A DNA stretch of 64,000 nucleotides from Algicella marina (GCF_009931615.1 NZ_CP046620.1:3022501-3086500), one strand, 5' to 3'; positions 1-9,883 are shown, numbered from the stretch's first letter. The notes: generated from the letters alone by a model not told the origin. Program-made: numbers and translations.

Positions 1-1103
1 GCGCACGTGGCGATAGTTCCCGCTACCCGCGCTGGAACCTGATCGCCCGGCGCGAAGGTCGGCTGCCCGGTGAGACCGTTCATTTCAATTCACACATCGA
101 CGTTGTCGAAGTCGGACGCGGGTGGACGGTGGATCCATTCGAGGGATTGGTAAGTGACGGCCGCATTTACGGACGCGGTGCCTGCGACATGAAAGGTGGC
201 CTCGCCGCCTCGATCATCGCCGCCGAAGTGTTCGCCGACATGATCCCGGGGTTCGCCGGTGCCATCGAGATATCTGCCACCGCCGACGAGGAAACCGGCG
301 GTTACGGCGGCGTCGCATACCTTGCCGAACACGGCCACTTCTCCCCAGAACGCGTGCAGCATGTCATCATCCCCGAACCACTCAACAAGGACAGAATCTG
401 CCTCGGCCACCGCGGAGTCTGGTGGGCGGAACTGGAAACCTACGGCGCCATCGGGCATGGTTCGATGCCGTTTCTCGGCGATTGCGCCGTGCGGCACATG
501 GGCGCGGTCATCTCCGAAATGGAAACCAGCCTCTTCCCCGCCCTTGCGGCCAAGACCACCGAGATGCCGGTCGTCCCTCCCGGCGCCCGCCAATCGACGC
601 TCAACATCAATTCCGTCCACGGCGGACAGGAAGAACTGCCAGAGGATTTCACCGGCTTTCCCGCCCCGGTCGTTCCGGACAGCTGCCGCATCGTCATCGA
701 CCGCCGTTTCCTTATCGAAGAGAAACTCGACGAAGTTAAACAGGAATTCCGCGACCTTCTGGCGAAAGTCGGGGCGGAACGGCCCAAATTTACCTTTGAT
801 CTGCGCGATATGCATGAAGTCCAGCCAACGATGACGGAGCCGGACGCACCCGTCGTCCGCGCCGTCGCCGCCGCCGTGGCCGAAACCCAGGGTGTCACAC
901 CCGAGTATGTCGTTTCGCCCGGCACTTACGACCAGAAACACATCGACCGGATCGGCCGAATGAAGAACTGCATCGCCTACGGCCCCGGGATCCTGGATCT
1001 GGCGCACCAGCCCGACGAATGGATCGGAATCGAGGACATGCTTGTTTCAACCGAAGTCATGGCCCTCACGCTGCAATCGCTTCTAACGCGGGATGACCAT
1101 TGA
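1..1103 (+). CDS. M20 family metallopeptidase / deacylase (5' end outside window)
   Basis: Zinc-dependent amidohydrolase of the ArgE/DapE/CPG2 (M20) family, which removes acyl or aminoacyl groups from amino acids or small peptides in the cytoplasm. The reading frame is open from base 3, so the start lies upstream of the window. Visible motifs are HFNSHIDVV (first metal ligand, His-x-Asp), GRGACDMKGG (second metal-site Asp), SATADEETGG (catalytic Glu and metal Glu), a dimerisation-domain segment GHGSMPFLG, and LAHQPDEWI with a late metal ligand. The gene is followed 57 bases later by a dipeptide ABC transporter, so it probably processes what that transporter imports. Substrate cannot be read from sequence: acetylornithine deacetylase, succinyl-DAP desuccinylase and acyl-amino-acid deacylase are all possible names. 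Confidence 0.9.
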   Translation, partial: ARGDSSRYPRWNLIARREGRLPGETVHFNSHIDVVEVGRGWTVDPFEGLVSDGRIYGRGACDMKGGLAASIIAAEVFADMIPGFAGAIEISATADEETGGYGGVAYLAEHGHFSPERVQHVIIPEPLNKDRICLGHRGVWWAELETYGAIGHGSMPFLGDCAVRHMGAVISEMETSLFPALAAKTTEMPVVPPGARQSTLNINSVHGGQEELPEDFTGFPAPVVPDSCRIVIDRRFLIEEKLDEVKQEFRDLLAKVGAERPKFTFDLRDMHEVQPTMTEPDAPVVRAVAAAVAETQGVTPEYVVSPGTYDQKHIDRIGRMKNCIAYGPGILDLAHQPDEWIGIEDMLVSTEVMALTLQSLLTRDDH

Positions 1104-1160
1104 CCGAACGCCCCCGCTCGGAAAAACTGTTGCCAACGATAACAGGGGGGCCACCGCGCC

Positions 1161-2630
1161 ATGAAAACCACTTCTCTGACCGCAGCACTCGTGCTCGCCG
1201 CGTCATCCACCTTAGCTCAGCAGACCGGGATTACCCTCGGAATGCAGCTCGAACCGCCCCATCTCGATCCCACCGGGGCGGCGGCTGCCGCCATCGACGA
1301 AGTGGTTTACGCCAACATCTACGAAGGCCTCACCCGCTTCGGCCCGGATGGGTCTGTCCTGCCCGCCCTTGCCGAAAGCTGGGAAATCTCGGATGACGGG
1401 CTCAGCTACACGTTTACCCTACGCTCCGGCGTCACCTTCCACGATGGCGCGGCCTTCACCGCCGACGATGTCGCCTTCAGTCTCGACCGCGCCCGCGCCG
1501 AAGACAGCACCAATGCCCAGAAGGCGCTGTTTGCGGCCATCGACGACGTCAACGTCATCGATGACACCACGGTCGAAATCACCTTGCTGGACCCCGATGG
1601 CGCACTTCTGTTCAATCTCGCATGGGGCGATGCCATCATCATCGATGACAGCGATGTCGAAACCATCCAGCAGAACCCGATAGGCACCGGTCCCTTCAAG
1701 TTCGACAACTGGTATCAGGGCGACCGGATCGAGATTTCCGCCTATCCGGACTACTGGGGCGAACCGGCAAAGCTGACGCAGGCCACTTTCAAATTCATCT
1801 CCGATCCCACTGCCGCCTTCGCCGCGCTGATGGCCGGTGACATAGATGCCTTCCCCGTCTTCCCCGCGCCGGAAAACCTGCCCCAGTTTGAAGCGGATCC
1901 GCGCTTCTCGGTCATCGTCGGCTCGACTGAAGGCGAGACAATCCTCGCCATGAACAACCAGAATGGTCCACTGGCCGACGTGAAGGTGCGAGAGGCCATT
2001 GCCCATGCCATCGACCGCCAGGCGATAATAGACGGCGCGATGTTCGGCTACGGCACCCCGATCGGCACCCATTTCGCACCACATCACCCGGCTTACATAG
2101 ATCTGACCGACCTGTCGGAATACGATCCGGAGAAATCCAAGGCCCTGTTGGCGGAAGCAGGCTATCCCGACGGTTTCTCAACCACCCTCAAGCTGCCGCC
2201 TCCCTCCTACGCCCGCCGTGGCGGCGAGATTGTCGCCTCTCAGCTCCGCGCTGTAGGCATCGAGACCGAAATCACCAACCTCGAATGGGCTCAATGGCTG
2301 GAGGAAGTTTTCCGAGGCAAGGATTTCGGGCTGACGATCGTCAGCCACACCGAACCGATGGATATCGGCATCTACGCCCGGCCCGACTACTACTTCCAAT
2401 ACGATGACCCAGCCGTGCAGGCCCTCGTCGCCGGCCTCGCGGCCGTGACGGATCCGGAGGACCGCTCCGCCATTCTCAAGACGGTGCAGGAAACCATCGC
2501 CCGGAACTATGTCAACGCGTACCTCTTCCAATTGGCGAAAACCGGCGTTGCAGACGCTCGCATCAAAGGCCTCTGGGAAAACTCGCCCACGCAGGCTAAT
2601 GATCTGACGGCTGTCTACTGGGAGGAATGA
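1161..2630 (+). CDS. ABC transporter substrate-binding protein, family 5 (dipeptide/oligopeptide type)
   Basis: Periplasmic solute-binding protein of 489 residues, the usual length for DppA/OppA-like proteins. It begins with a Sec signal peptide (MKTTSLTAALVLAASSTLAQ) followed by the mature start QTGITLGMQLEPPHLDP, the typical beginning of SBP family 5. Further family signatures are VYANIYEGLTRFGPDG, LPALAESWEISDDGLSYTF and TFHDGAAFTADDVAFSLDRA. A purine-rich AGGGGGG run lies about 10 bases before the ATG. It heads the permease and ATPase genes of one transporter and probably captures peptides or peptide-like compounds; the exact ligand is unknown. Confidence 0.93.
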   Translation: MKTTSLTAALVLAASSTLAQQTGITLGMQLEPPHLDPTGAAAAAIDEVVYANIYEGLTRFGPDGSVLPALAESWEISDDGLSYTFTLRSGVTFHDGAAFTADDVAFSLDRARAEDSTNAQKALFAAIDDVNVIDDTTVEITLLDPDGALLFNLAWGDAIIIDDSDVETIQQNPIGTGPFKFDNWYQGDRIEISAYPDYWGEPAKLTQATFKFISDPTAAFAALMAGDIDAFPVFPAPENLPQFEADPRFSVIVGSTEGETILAMNNQNGPLADVKVREAIAHAIDRQAIIDGAMFGYGTPIGTHFAPHHPAYIDLTDLSEYDPEKSKALLAEAGYPDGFSTTLKLPPPSYARRGGEIVASQLRAVGIETEITNLEWAQWLEEVFRGKDFGLTIVSHTEPMDIGIYARPDYYFQYDDPAVQALVAGLAAVTDPEDRSAILKTVQETIARNYVNAYLFQLAKTGVADARIKGLWENSPTQANDLTAVYWEE

Positions 2631-2671
2631 ATCCGGCGGGCAGCGCCGAATACACTGCCCGGGGAACCTGA

Positions 2672-3616
2672 ATGCTGCGATTTGCCCTGAAGCGCCTTGT
2701 CTCCCTCGCGGCGGCACTGGTGGCGGCGAGCCTTGTGGTGTTCGTCGCCATCGAGGTGATCCCCGGTGATCCAGCCTCCTATATGCTCGGCATCAACGCC
2801 CAGCCGGAGACCGTCGCCGCCCTGCGGGCCCAGCTTGGTCTCGATGCTGGCCCGGTGGAGCGGTATTTCACTTGGGTATCCGGTCTTCTTCAGGGTGATC
2901 TGGGCACCTCCTATACCTACCGCACCCCCGTAGCCAACATCGTCGCAGACAGGCTTTGGGTTTCGCTGCCGCTGGCGATTTACGCCCTCACCCTCTCCAC
3001 CCTCATTGCCTTCCCTGTCGGCATCATAGCCGCCGCCCGCCGCGGGGGCACTGCCGACCTCGGCATCATGGGCGCCACACAGCTCGGCATCGCCATTCCT
3101 AACTTCTGGTTCGCGATGATCCTTGTCACCGTCTTCGCCATCAACCTGCGCTGGTTTTCCTCCGGCGGCTTTCCGGGCTGGGATCAAGGGTTTCTCAGCG
3201 GCATGAAGGCTCTCACCCTGCCTGCCATTTCGCTGGCGCTACCGCAGGCCAGCATCCTCTCCCGTGTCATGCGCTCGGCCCTTATCGACATGCTCGATCA
3301 GGATTTCATGCGTACCGCCCGCGCCAAGGGCCTCACCCGCGGGCAGGCTCTCCGCCGCCACGCACTCCGCAACGCTCTCATCCCTGTCCTCACCATCCTC
3401 GGATTGCAATTTTCCTTCCTTCTGGCCGGTGCGATCATCATCGAAAACGTCTTCTACCTCCCCGGTCTCGGGCGCCTGATTTTCCAGGCCATCGCCCAAC
3501 GCGATCTGATCGTGGTGGAAAGTGTCGTCATGATCCTCGTCTTCGCCGTCATCTTCGTCACCTTCCTCGTCGACCTTGCCTACGCCGCCGTCGATCCGCG
3601 GCTGAGGGCCTCCTGA
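2672..3616 (+). CDS. ABC transporter permease, DppB/OppB type
   Basis: Inner-membrane permease of 314 residues with about six hydrophobic segments. The N-terminal MLRFALKRLVSLAAALVAAS and the following PGDPASYMLG and AALRAQLGLD stretches are characteristic of DppB. The BPD-type EAA loop, which contacts the ATPase, is visible around residues 210-240 (DFMRTARAKGLTRGQALRRH). The stop codon shares a base with the next gene's start (TGATG), so the two permeases are translationally coupled. Together with the next permease it forms the heterodimeric channel for the substrate delivered by the binding protein upstream. Confidence 0.93.
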   Translation: MLRFALKRLVSLAAALVAASLVVFVAIEVIPGDPASYMLGINAQPETVAALRAQLGLDAGPVERYFTWVSGLLQGDLGTSYTYRTPVANIVADRLWVSLPLAIYALTLSTLIAFPVGIIAAARRGGTADLGIMGATQLGIAIPNFWFAMILVTVFAINLRWFSSGGFPGWDQGFLSGMKALTLPAISLALPQASILSRVMRSALIDMLDQDFMRTARAKGLTRGQALRRHALRNALIPVLTILGLQFSFLLAGAIIIENVFYLPGLGRLIFQAIAQRDLIVVESVVMILVFAVIFVTFLVDLAYAAVDPRLRAS

Positions 3617-4428
3617 TGCGCAGCCTCCTGATCGGCGTCATCCTCGCCGGCACGTTTCTAGCCGCAGCCCTCGTCTCGCTGGTCTGGACGCCCTTCGACG
3701 TCACGGCCCTCGACATCGGCGCAAAACTCCAGAAATCCTCCTCGATCCACTGGTTTGGTACCGATCATTTCGGACGCGATCTCTTTTCGATGATCATGGT
3801 CGGCGCGCGCATCTCGCTGGCCGTCGCCCTCGTTGCCGTCGGCATCGGCATGGGCCTCGGCGTGCCCCTCGGCCTTGCCGCCGCCGCGCGCTCCGGCTCC
3901 CTGCTTGACGAAGTGATCATGCGCAGCAACGATCTTGTATTCGCCTTTCCGTCGCTGCTTATCGCCATCCTGATCACGGCCATTTTCGGCCCGTCCGCCT
4001 TCAACGCCATCGTCGCCATCGGCATCTTCAACATCCCCGTATTCGCCCGGCTCACCCGTGGCGCGGCGCTGGCCCTGTGGAAGCAGGATTACATCCTCGC
4101 CGCCCGGGTCGCCGGCAAGGGCCCGGCCCGTATCAGCGTGGAGCATATCCTGCCCAACATTGCCAACCTGCTGATCGTTCAGGGCACCATCCAGTTCTCC
4201 CTCGGCATCCTCGCCGAAGCGGGTCTCTCCTACGTGGGCCTTGGCGCTCAGCCGCCGACGCCAAGCTGGGGCCGGATGCTGGCCGAAAGCCAGACGATGA
4301 TTTCTTTCGCCCCGCACCTCGCGCTTTATCCCGGCCTCGCCATCATCCTCACCGTGCTCGGTCTCAACCTCATGGGCGACGGCTTGCGCGACCTGACGGA
4401 CCCGCGACTGCGGAGGATGCGGCAATGA
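3616..4428 (+). CDS. ABC transporter permease, DppC/OppC type
   Basis: Second permease of the dipeptide-type importer, 270 residues, several transmembrane segments. The stretch HWFGTDHFGRDLFSMIMVGA near residue 50 is the classic DppC signature. The EAA loop is QDYILAARVAGKGPARISVE near residues 155-175, and the C-terminal end (LNLMGDGLRDLTDPRLRR) is also typical. The family normally carries an extra N-terminal helix and is about 280-300 residues, so this is a slightly short member. Its stop overlaps the ATG of the ATPase gene (ATGA). Confidence 0.93.
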   Translation: MRSLLIGVILAGTFLAAALVSLVWTPFDVTALDIGAKLQKSSSIHWFGTDHFGRDLFSMIMVGARISLAVALVAVGIGMGLGVPLGLAAAARSGSLLDEVIMRSNDLVFAFPSLLIAILITAIFGPSAFNAIVAIGIFNIPVFARLTRGAALALWKQDYILAARVAGKGPARISVEHILPNIANLLIVQGTIQFSLGILAEAGLSYVGLGAQPPTPSWGRMLAESQTMISFAPHLALYPGLAIILTVLGLNLMGDGLRDLTDPRLRRMRQ

Positions 4429-6002
4429 GCCTGCTCTCGGTCCGCGACCTGAATCTTGCCATCCACGGCACCCCGATCCTGAGGGGTGTGTCTCTCGAAC
4501 TCGAAGAGGGACAGATTCTCGGCCTGATCGGCGAAAGTGGCTCCGGCAAATCCATGAGCGCGCTTTCCATTCTCCGCCTCCTGCCCGGCGGCTCGGAGCT
4601 TTCCGGCGAAATCACCTTCGCAGGGGAAAGCCTGCCCGCCAAAACGGAAGCAGAGATGTGCACACTTCGCGGCGGTCAGATCGGCATGGTTTTTCAGGAG
4701 CCGATGACAGCTCTGAATCCTGTCCAGACCATCGGCGATCAGGTCGCCGAAGCCATCGCCATCCACAAGCGCCTGTCCCGCAGCGAGGCGCTGGCCGAAG
4801 CACGCAGGGTGCTGGACCGCGTCGAACTCCCTGCCGATGAATTCCCGCTCACCCGCTACCCGCACCAGCTTTCCGGTGGCCAGCGCCAGCGTGTCGTCAT
4901 CGCAATCGCCATCGCCTGTGGCCCGCGCCTTCTCATCGCTGATGAGCCGACAACAGCGCTCGACGTCACGACACAAGCGGAGATCCTTCGCCTCATCCGC
5001 CGCCTCGTGGCCGAGGACAACATGGGCGCAATCTTTGTAACCCACGATCTCGCCGTTGTCTCCGATCTCGCAGACGACATCGCCATCATGCGCCAGGGTG
5101 AGGTTGTCGAGACGGGACCCACCCGCCGAATCCTCGCCGAAGCCCGCCACCCGTACACAGCGGCGCTGCTTGCCGCCTCCTCCCATGCACCGGAGCGCCG
5201 CACCGCTGCACCGGATGCGCCACTGCTGGATATCCGCGATTTGACCGTCACCTATCCGGGCCGCAGACGCAGTCTATTCGCCCGGCAGGAGCCAAAGGTG
5301 GCGGTCAACAACGTCAGCTTTACCCTGCAGCGCGGCGAGAGCCTTGGCCTTGTCGGCGAATCCGGCTGCGGCAAGTCCACCCTCGCCCGCACCATTCTCG
5401 GCCTGATCGCGCCGAATTCCGGTTCCATTTCGATCAGCGGCACGACCGTCCCGGAAGGCCCCATGCCCAGTTCCATGCGCGCAACCATGCAGGTCGTGTT
5501 TCAGGATCCGTTCAGTTCGTTCAACCCCCGCCACAAGGTCGCCCGCCTTGTCACCGAACCTTTCCACCTTCTGTCTTCACCTCCCCGTGGTGCGGCCCGG
5601 CAGGAAGCCATCGCCGACGCCCTCACCTCCGTCGGCCTATCTCCCGCCGATGCCGACAAGTACATCCACGAATTTTCCGGCGGTCAGCGCCAGCGCATCG
5701 CCATCGCCCGCGCGCTTATCACCCGTCCGAAGCTCATCCTGCTCGACGAAGCTGTCTCCGCGCTCGACGTCTCGATCCGCGCCCAGATACTGGATCTCCT
5801 CGCAAATCTGGCGGAGATTCACGGCCTTTCCTACCTGTTCATCAGCCACGACCTTCACGTCGTCCGCGCAATCACCGATCGGGTAATGGTGATGCGTCAG
5901 GGCAGGATCGTGGAGATGGGGGCGACCGATCAGGTCATGCAATCACCTGGCCACCCCTACACAAAAACCTTGCTCGCCGCGACGCCGATGCTCACAGTCT
6001 GA
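4425..6002 (+). CDS. ABC transporter ATPase, fused DppD-DppF double-domain protein
   Basis: 525-residue cytoplasmic ATPase with two complete nucleotide-binding domains in one chain. Domain 1 has Walker A GESGSGKS near residue 36 and signature LSGGQRQRVVIA near 149; domain 2 has GESGCGKS near 311 and FSGGQRQRIAIARA near 418. Each domain ends with the peptide-transporter C-terminal motif (RHPYTAALLAA and GHPYTKTLLAA). This start was chosen because the ATG overlaps the permease stop (ATGA); the frame is open further upstream, but that part lies inside the permease gene and is not protein-like. It powers the importer encoded by the three preceding genes. DppD/DppF fusions are a known variant of this family. 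Confidence 0.95.
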   Translation: MSLLSVRDLNLAIHGTPILRGVSLELEEGQILGLIGESGSGKSMSALSILRLLPGGSELSGEITFAGESLPAKTEAEMCTLRGGQIGMVFQEPMTALNPVQTIGDQVAEAIAIHKRLSRSEALAEARRVLDRVELPADEFPLTRYPHQLSGGQRQRVVIAIAIACGPRLLIADEPTTALDVTTQAEILRLIRRLVAEDNMGAIFVTHDLAVVSDLADDIAIMRQGEVVETGPTRRILAEARHPYTAALLAASSHAPERRTAAPDAPLLDIRDLTVTYPGRRRSLFARQEPKVAVNNVSFTLQRGESLGLVGESGCGKSTLARTILGLIAPNSGSISISGTTVPEGPMPSSMRATMQVVFQDPFSSFNPRHKVARLVTEPFHLLSSPPRGAARQEAIADALTSVGLSPADADKYIHEFSGGQRQRIAIARALITRPKLILLDEAVSALDVSIRAQILDLLANLAEIHGLSYLFISHDLHVVRAITDRVMVMRQGRIVEMGATDQVMQSPGHPYTKTLLAATPMLTV

Positions 6003-6006
6003 GCCC

Positions 6007-7449
6007 ATGGAACAGCTCTGGTTCGACCCTTCCGAATACCTCTGTGGCGGCCGATGGTCCCGTGCCGCGCAAACCCTGACGCTGGAGGATCCTTCCACCG
6101 CCGAGCCACTTGCCCGGATCGCCCGCTGTGGCCCGCCCGAAGTCGATGCCGCGGTTGCCGCCGCCCGCGCCGCGCTGCAAGGCGACTGGGGCCGGATGAG
6201 CGCGGCGGAACGGGGCCGGTGTCTTTCCCGCCTCGGCACCCTCGTCGAAGCGCGGATCGAGGCACTCGCCCATATCGAGGCCCGAGACGTCGGCAAACCG
6301 CTCACGCAAGCCCGCGCCGATGCCCGCGCTCTCGCTCGCTACATGGAATTCTACGGCGGTGCGGCGGACAAGGTGACTGGCGAAACCATTCCATACCTCG
6401 ACGGCTACACGGTCTACACGCTGAGGGAGCCTCATGGCGTAACCGGTCATATCGTGCCGTGGAACTATCCAATGCAGATCATCGGCCGTTCCGTCGGTGC
6501 CGCACTTGCCATGGGCAACGCCTGCGTCCTCAAACCCGCGGAGGAAGCCTGCCTGACAGCGCTCGCCTTCGCCCGGCTCGCAGAGGAAGCAGGCCTGCCG
6601 CCGGGTGCGCTCAACGTCGTTCCCGGCACCGGGGCAGAGGCCGGCGCGCACCTCTCTGCCCATCCGGGCGTCGACCACATCTCCTTCACCGGCTCCGTTG
6701 CAACCGGCCAGCGCATTCAGGCGGCTGCCGCCGGCAACATCACGCCCGTCACCCTCGAACTCGGTGGCAAGTCTCCCCAGTTGGTCTTCGCCGACGCAGA
6801 CCTCGATGCCGCGCTGCCCTTCCTCGTCAACGCCGGCATCCAGAACGCCGGCCAAACCTGCTCCGCCGCCTCACGCATCCTTGTGGAGCGCAGCGTCTAC
6901 CCGGAAGTCCGCGCGCGGATGGCAGAGGCCTACACGGCCCTATCTGTCGGACCGGCTCTGAGCGACCTCTCTCTCGGGCCCGTCATCTCGGAACGCCAGA
7001 AATCCGTCATCGACGGCTTCCTCGCCCAGGCACAGCCTGAAAATATCGTCGCCCACGGCCAGTTTGCACCAAATCTACCCGGCGGCCACTACGTCCGGCC
7101 GACCCTGCTGGAAGGCATCGCCCCCGACACGCCCCTCGCGCAGCAGGAGATTTTCGGTCCAGTCCAGATCCTTCTGCCGTTCGAGGGCGAGGCGGAGGCT
7201 GTCGCCATCGCCAACGGCACCCGCTACGGTCTCGTTGCCGGCGTATGGACAGCCAACGGCAGCCGTCAGATGCGGCTGGCCAAAACGCTCCGTGCCGGTC
7301 AGGTCTTTCTGAACAACTACGGCGCCGGTGGTGGCGTCGAACTGCCCTTCGGCGGGATCGGGCACTCGGGTCACGGGCGTGAAAAGGGGTTCGAGGCGCT
7401 TTATGGCTTTTCGGTCCTCAAAACCGTTGCCGCGCTCCATGGCATCTAA
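6007..7449 (+). CDS. NAD(P)-dependent aldehyde dehydrogenase
   Basis: 480-residue aldehyde dehydrogenase oxidising an aldehyde to the carboxylate. The general-base Glu sits in TLELGGKSPQ (near residue 252) and the catalytic Cys in NAGQTCSAA (near 285). The oxyanion Asn is probably that of VPWNYPM (near 157). PVISERQKSVIDGFL and QQEIFGPVQILLPF also match the family. It starts four bases after the ABC ATPase stop, so it belongs to the same operon and probably works on an aldehyde derived from the imported substrate. The closest functional classes by eye are betaine-aldehyde and gamma-aminobutyraldehyde dehydrogenases; substrate is not determinable. Its stop overlaps the stop of the convergent L,D-transpeptidase gene by four bases. 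Confidence 0.93.
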   Translation: MEQLWFDPSEYLCGGRWSRAAQTLTLEDPSTAEPLARIARCGPPEVDAAVAAARAALQGDWGRMSAAERGRCLSRLGTLVEARIEALAHIEARDVGKPLTQARADARALARYMEFYGGAADKVTGETIPYLDGYTVYTLREPHGVTGHIVPWNYPMQIIGRSVGAALAMGNACVLKPAEEACLTALAFARLAEEAGLPPGALNVVPGTGAEAGAHLSAHPGVDHISFTGSVATGQRIQAAAAGNITPVTLELGGKSPQLVFADADLDAALPFLVNAGIQNAGQTCSAASRILVERSVYPEVRARMAEAYTALSVGPALSDLSLGPVISERQKSVIDGFLAQAQPENIVAHGQFAPNLPGGHYVRPTLLEGIAPDTPLAQQEIFGPVQILLPFEGEAEAVAIANGTRYGLVAGVWTANGSRQMRLAKTLRAGQVFLNNYGAGGGVELPFGGIGHSGHGREKGFEALYGFSVLKTVAALHGI

Positions 7450-7946
7450 CGGATAATCACCCGGCTGTCCGACTGCCAACGCCGCACAATCCAGAGAAGA
7501 TCCGCAAGCCGGAACGCCACGCACCCCTCCGTCGGATGTCGTGCCTTGCGCCAGACATGCAGAAATATTGCACTCCCCGCGCCTTTCTTTGCTTCCGGCC
7601 AGTTGTAATCCGTCATCAGCACAAGGTCGTACAAAGGATCTGCACGCGCCAGCCGCTCACAGGAAAACCCCCGCGGCCAGCGCACCAGGTGGTTGTAAGC
7701 GTCGTCGCGCACATCGTCGGACCAGCAATCCTGCGGCCCAATCGGCCGCAGCCAGCCGGGCATCTCCGCCCGGGTAAGCCGGTCCGCCCGATACATGCCG
7801 CCGACCACCCGATGGCATCCGCGGGGGCTGCCTCCATCACCCTCCCTCTTTGCAGAAACAACACCGCCCTTGCCGATCGCGCAGGGCAGGCTCCGCCCCA
7901 TGAACCTCGCCCCCCACCGGCCCACCACCAGATCGGCTGGCGTCAC
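7446..7946 (-). CDS. L,D-transpeptidase (YkuD) family protein
   Basis: 166-residue protein with the YkuD catalytic signature: [20 protein letters not shown], i.e. His followed by the T-x-G-C-V-A-F loop with the nucleophilic Cys. Members cross-link peptidoglycan stem peptides or attach proteins to them. This version is small and has no evident signal peptide, like the compact family often found in alphaproteobacteria. The upstream neighbour ribA overlaps its start by four bases (ATGA on the minus strand), so they are co-transcribed. Whether it is exported and catalytically active is inference. Confidence 0.82.
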   Translation of the reverse strand: MTPADLVVGRWGARFMGRSLPCAIGKGGVVSAKREGDGGSPRGCHRVVGGMYRADRLTRAEMPGWLRPIGPQDCWSDDVRDDAYNHLVRWPRGFSCERLARADPLYDLVLMTDYNWPEAKKGAGSAIFLHVWRKARHPTEGCVAFRLADLLWIVRRWQSDSRVIIR

Positions 7947-9022
7947 AGCAGATGCCCGGATTTCGCGGCCTTGGTCGCCAGATACGCAGCATTTTCGGCC
8001 CGCAGTCCCACCTTCAGCGGCACCCGCTCCACAACCGCGATACCATTGGCCTGCATCCGCTCCACCTTAGCCGGATTGTTGGTCATCAGCCGTACCGAAA
8101 CCATACCCAGCTTCTTCAGGATCTCCGCGCCAATTCTGAAGTCGCGCTCATCGTCCTCAAAACCCAGTCGGTGATTGGCTTCGACGGTATCAAATCCCTG
8201 ATCCTGCAACGAGTAGGCCCGCATCTTGTTGGCCAGCCCGATGCCACGCCCTTCCTGGTTGAGATACAGCAGAATACCCGCGCCTTCCGCCCCCATCTGC
8301 GCCAGCGCCGCCGCGAGTTGCGCCCCGCAATCGCATTTCAGTGATCCCAGCACATCGCCCGTGAAACAGGCCGAGTGCAGGCGCGTCAGAACAGGCGCCG
8401 CGCGATCCGGTGTTCCGATCTCGACGACGTAATGCTCCTCGCCACCGTCCTCAGGCCGGAACACATGCACCCTCCCGGCGCTGGAGACGGCAAGTGGCAC
8501 TCGTGCCGCCGCCACCGAATGCAACACAGGCGCCAGCGGGGCCACCAGCCCGGCATCGAGCAATGTCAGATCATTCGCCGCCGCCAGCGCCGCGCCCTCG
8601 GTCAGCGGCACAACCACCGCAGCCGGAATCAGATGCGCCGACTTGCACAGCGAAATCGCAGCCCGGTGCAACCCGGCATTGCCATCCCTCAGGCTCAGGA
8701 ACGGTCCCTTCATCGGCGTATCGAGGTCCGTTGCCGGCTCCGCCACCGCCCGTATCCAATGGCAGTCCGCAGTTTCAGGCACGGCGATACGGGCAATGTC
8801 GCCGTCATAGGCCCGCGCCCGCAACGTCTCCGCCCGGTGTCGCGTCAGCGCCATTTCCGGCACACCCACCTGCCGCAGGTCGGCCAGCCTCTCGGGTCGC
8901 AGCACCTCCGCCGCCTGTATCACCGCAAAGGCATCGTCCGCCCGCAAAACAACGGCGGCGCCCATGCGCAGATCACTCCGCGCCCGCGCAACCCGTTCGG
9001 CATCTGTAAGAAACAGCCCCAA
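7943..9022 (-). CDS. ribA: GTP cyclohydrolase II (RibA-type) with N-terminal extension
   Basis: Opens the imidazole ring of GTP, the first committed step of riboflavin synthesis. The C-terminal ~195 residues are a complete RibA: zinc-binding C-x10-C-x-C in [33 protein letters not shown], and [17 protein letters not shown]. The first ~155 residues are extra relative to the ~200-residue E. coli enzyme and do not look like a DHBP synthase domain; they may correspond to the GTP_CH_N-type extension known from some bacteria. The gene is not next to other rib genes here, so it may be a second, paralogous copy. A 174-base divergent region separates it from the response-regulator gene. Confidence 0.88.
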   Translation of the reverse strand: MGLFLTDAERVARARSDLRMGAAVVLRADDAFAVIQAAEVLRPERLADLRQVGVPEMALTRHRAETLRARAYDGDIARIAVPETADCHWIRAVAEPATDLDTPMKGPFLSLRDGNAGLHRAAISLCKSAHLIPAAVVVPLTEGAALAAANDLTLLDAGLVAPLAPVLHSVAAARVPLAVSSAGRVHVFRPEDGGEEHYVVEIGTPDRAAPVLTRLHSACFTGDVLGSLKCDCGAQLAAALAQMGAEGAGILLYLNQEGRGIGLANKMRAYSLQDQGFDTVEANHRLGFEDDERDFRIGAEILKKLGMVSVRLMTNNPAKVERMQANGIAVVERVPLKVGLRAENAAYLATKAAKSGHLL

Positions 9023-9196
9023 CTGCTGACACTCCCGTGATCCAATCCTTCAAAGCATTTCAATCCTATATCCCGGCATCCGCCAAATTGAAACAAAGGC
9101 AACCCGCCACACACTTGACCGTGAAATATCACCCCCGACCTTGTCCTTCACGATCTCGGGACCCATTTTCACGTTAATGGAACGACGGGCAGGATC

Positions 9197-9883
9197 ATGA
9201 GCAATCTGAAAAAAATATTGATGGTCGATGATGATGAAGACCTGCGCGAGGCGCTGGCAGATCAACTCGTCCTGACAGAAGAATTCGATGTTTTCGAAGC
9301 CGAGGACGGGGGCACCGGCCTCGAACGCGCCAAGGAAGGTCATTACGACCTTATCATTCTCGATGTCGGCCTGCCGGACATGGATGGGCGCGAACTCTGC
9401 CGCCTGATGCGCAAGGGCGGTGTCAAATGTCCAGTCCTCATGCTCACCGGTCATAACACGGATGCCGACACGATCCTCGGTCTCGATGCCGGCGCCAACG
9501 ATTACGTAGCCAAGCCGTTCAAATTCCCGGTTTTGCTCGCACGCATCCGCGCGCAATTGCGCCAGCACGAACAGTCCGAGGATGCCGTTTTCAACGTTGG
9601 ACCATACACCTTCAAACCGGCATCGAAGATGCTGGTCGATGAGGACGAAAAGAAAATCCGTCTGACTGAGAAGGAAACCAATATTCTCAAGTTCCTTTAC
9701 CGTGCCGAAAGCGGGGTCGTTGCGCGCGATACGCTTCTCCACGAGGTCTGGGGCTACAACGCCGGGGTCACGACACACACGCTTGAGACCCACATCTACC
9801 GCCTCCGTCAGAAGATTGAGCCCGATCCTTCCAATGCACGGATTCTGGTAACCGAGAGCGGCGGCTACCGCCTCTCCGTCTGA
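9197..9883 (+). CDS. OmpR/PhoB-type response regulator, probably CenR-like
   Basis: 228-residue DNA-binding response regulator. The receiver domain (about 1-120) has the acidic pocket MVDDDED, phospho-acceptor Asp56 in ILDVGLPDMDG, and the conserved Lys in DYVAKPFKFP. The C-terminal winged helix (about 130-228) contains RLTEKETNILKFL and HTLETHIYRLRQKIEPD. No histidine kinase gene is adjacent. The near-uninterrupted alphaproteobacterial-looking sequence resembles, from memory, the essential cell-envelope regulator CenR of Caulobacter and Rhodobacter; that name is an inference. A strong intrinsic terminator follows the stop. Confidence 0.9.
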   Translation: MSNLKKILMVDDDEDLREALADQLVLTEEFDVFEAEDGGTGLERAKEGHYDLIILDVGLPDMDGRELCRLMRKGGVKCPVLMLTGHNTDADTILGLDAGANDYVAKPFKFPVLLARIRAQLRQHEQSEDAVFNVGPYTFKPASKMLVDEDEKKIRLTEKETNILKFLYRAESGVVARDTLLHEVWGYNAGVTTHTLETHIYRLRQKIEPDPSNARILVTESGGYRLSV

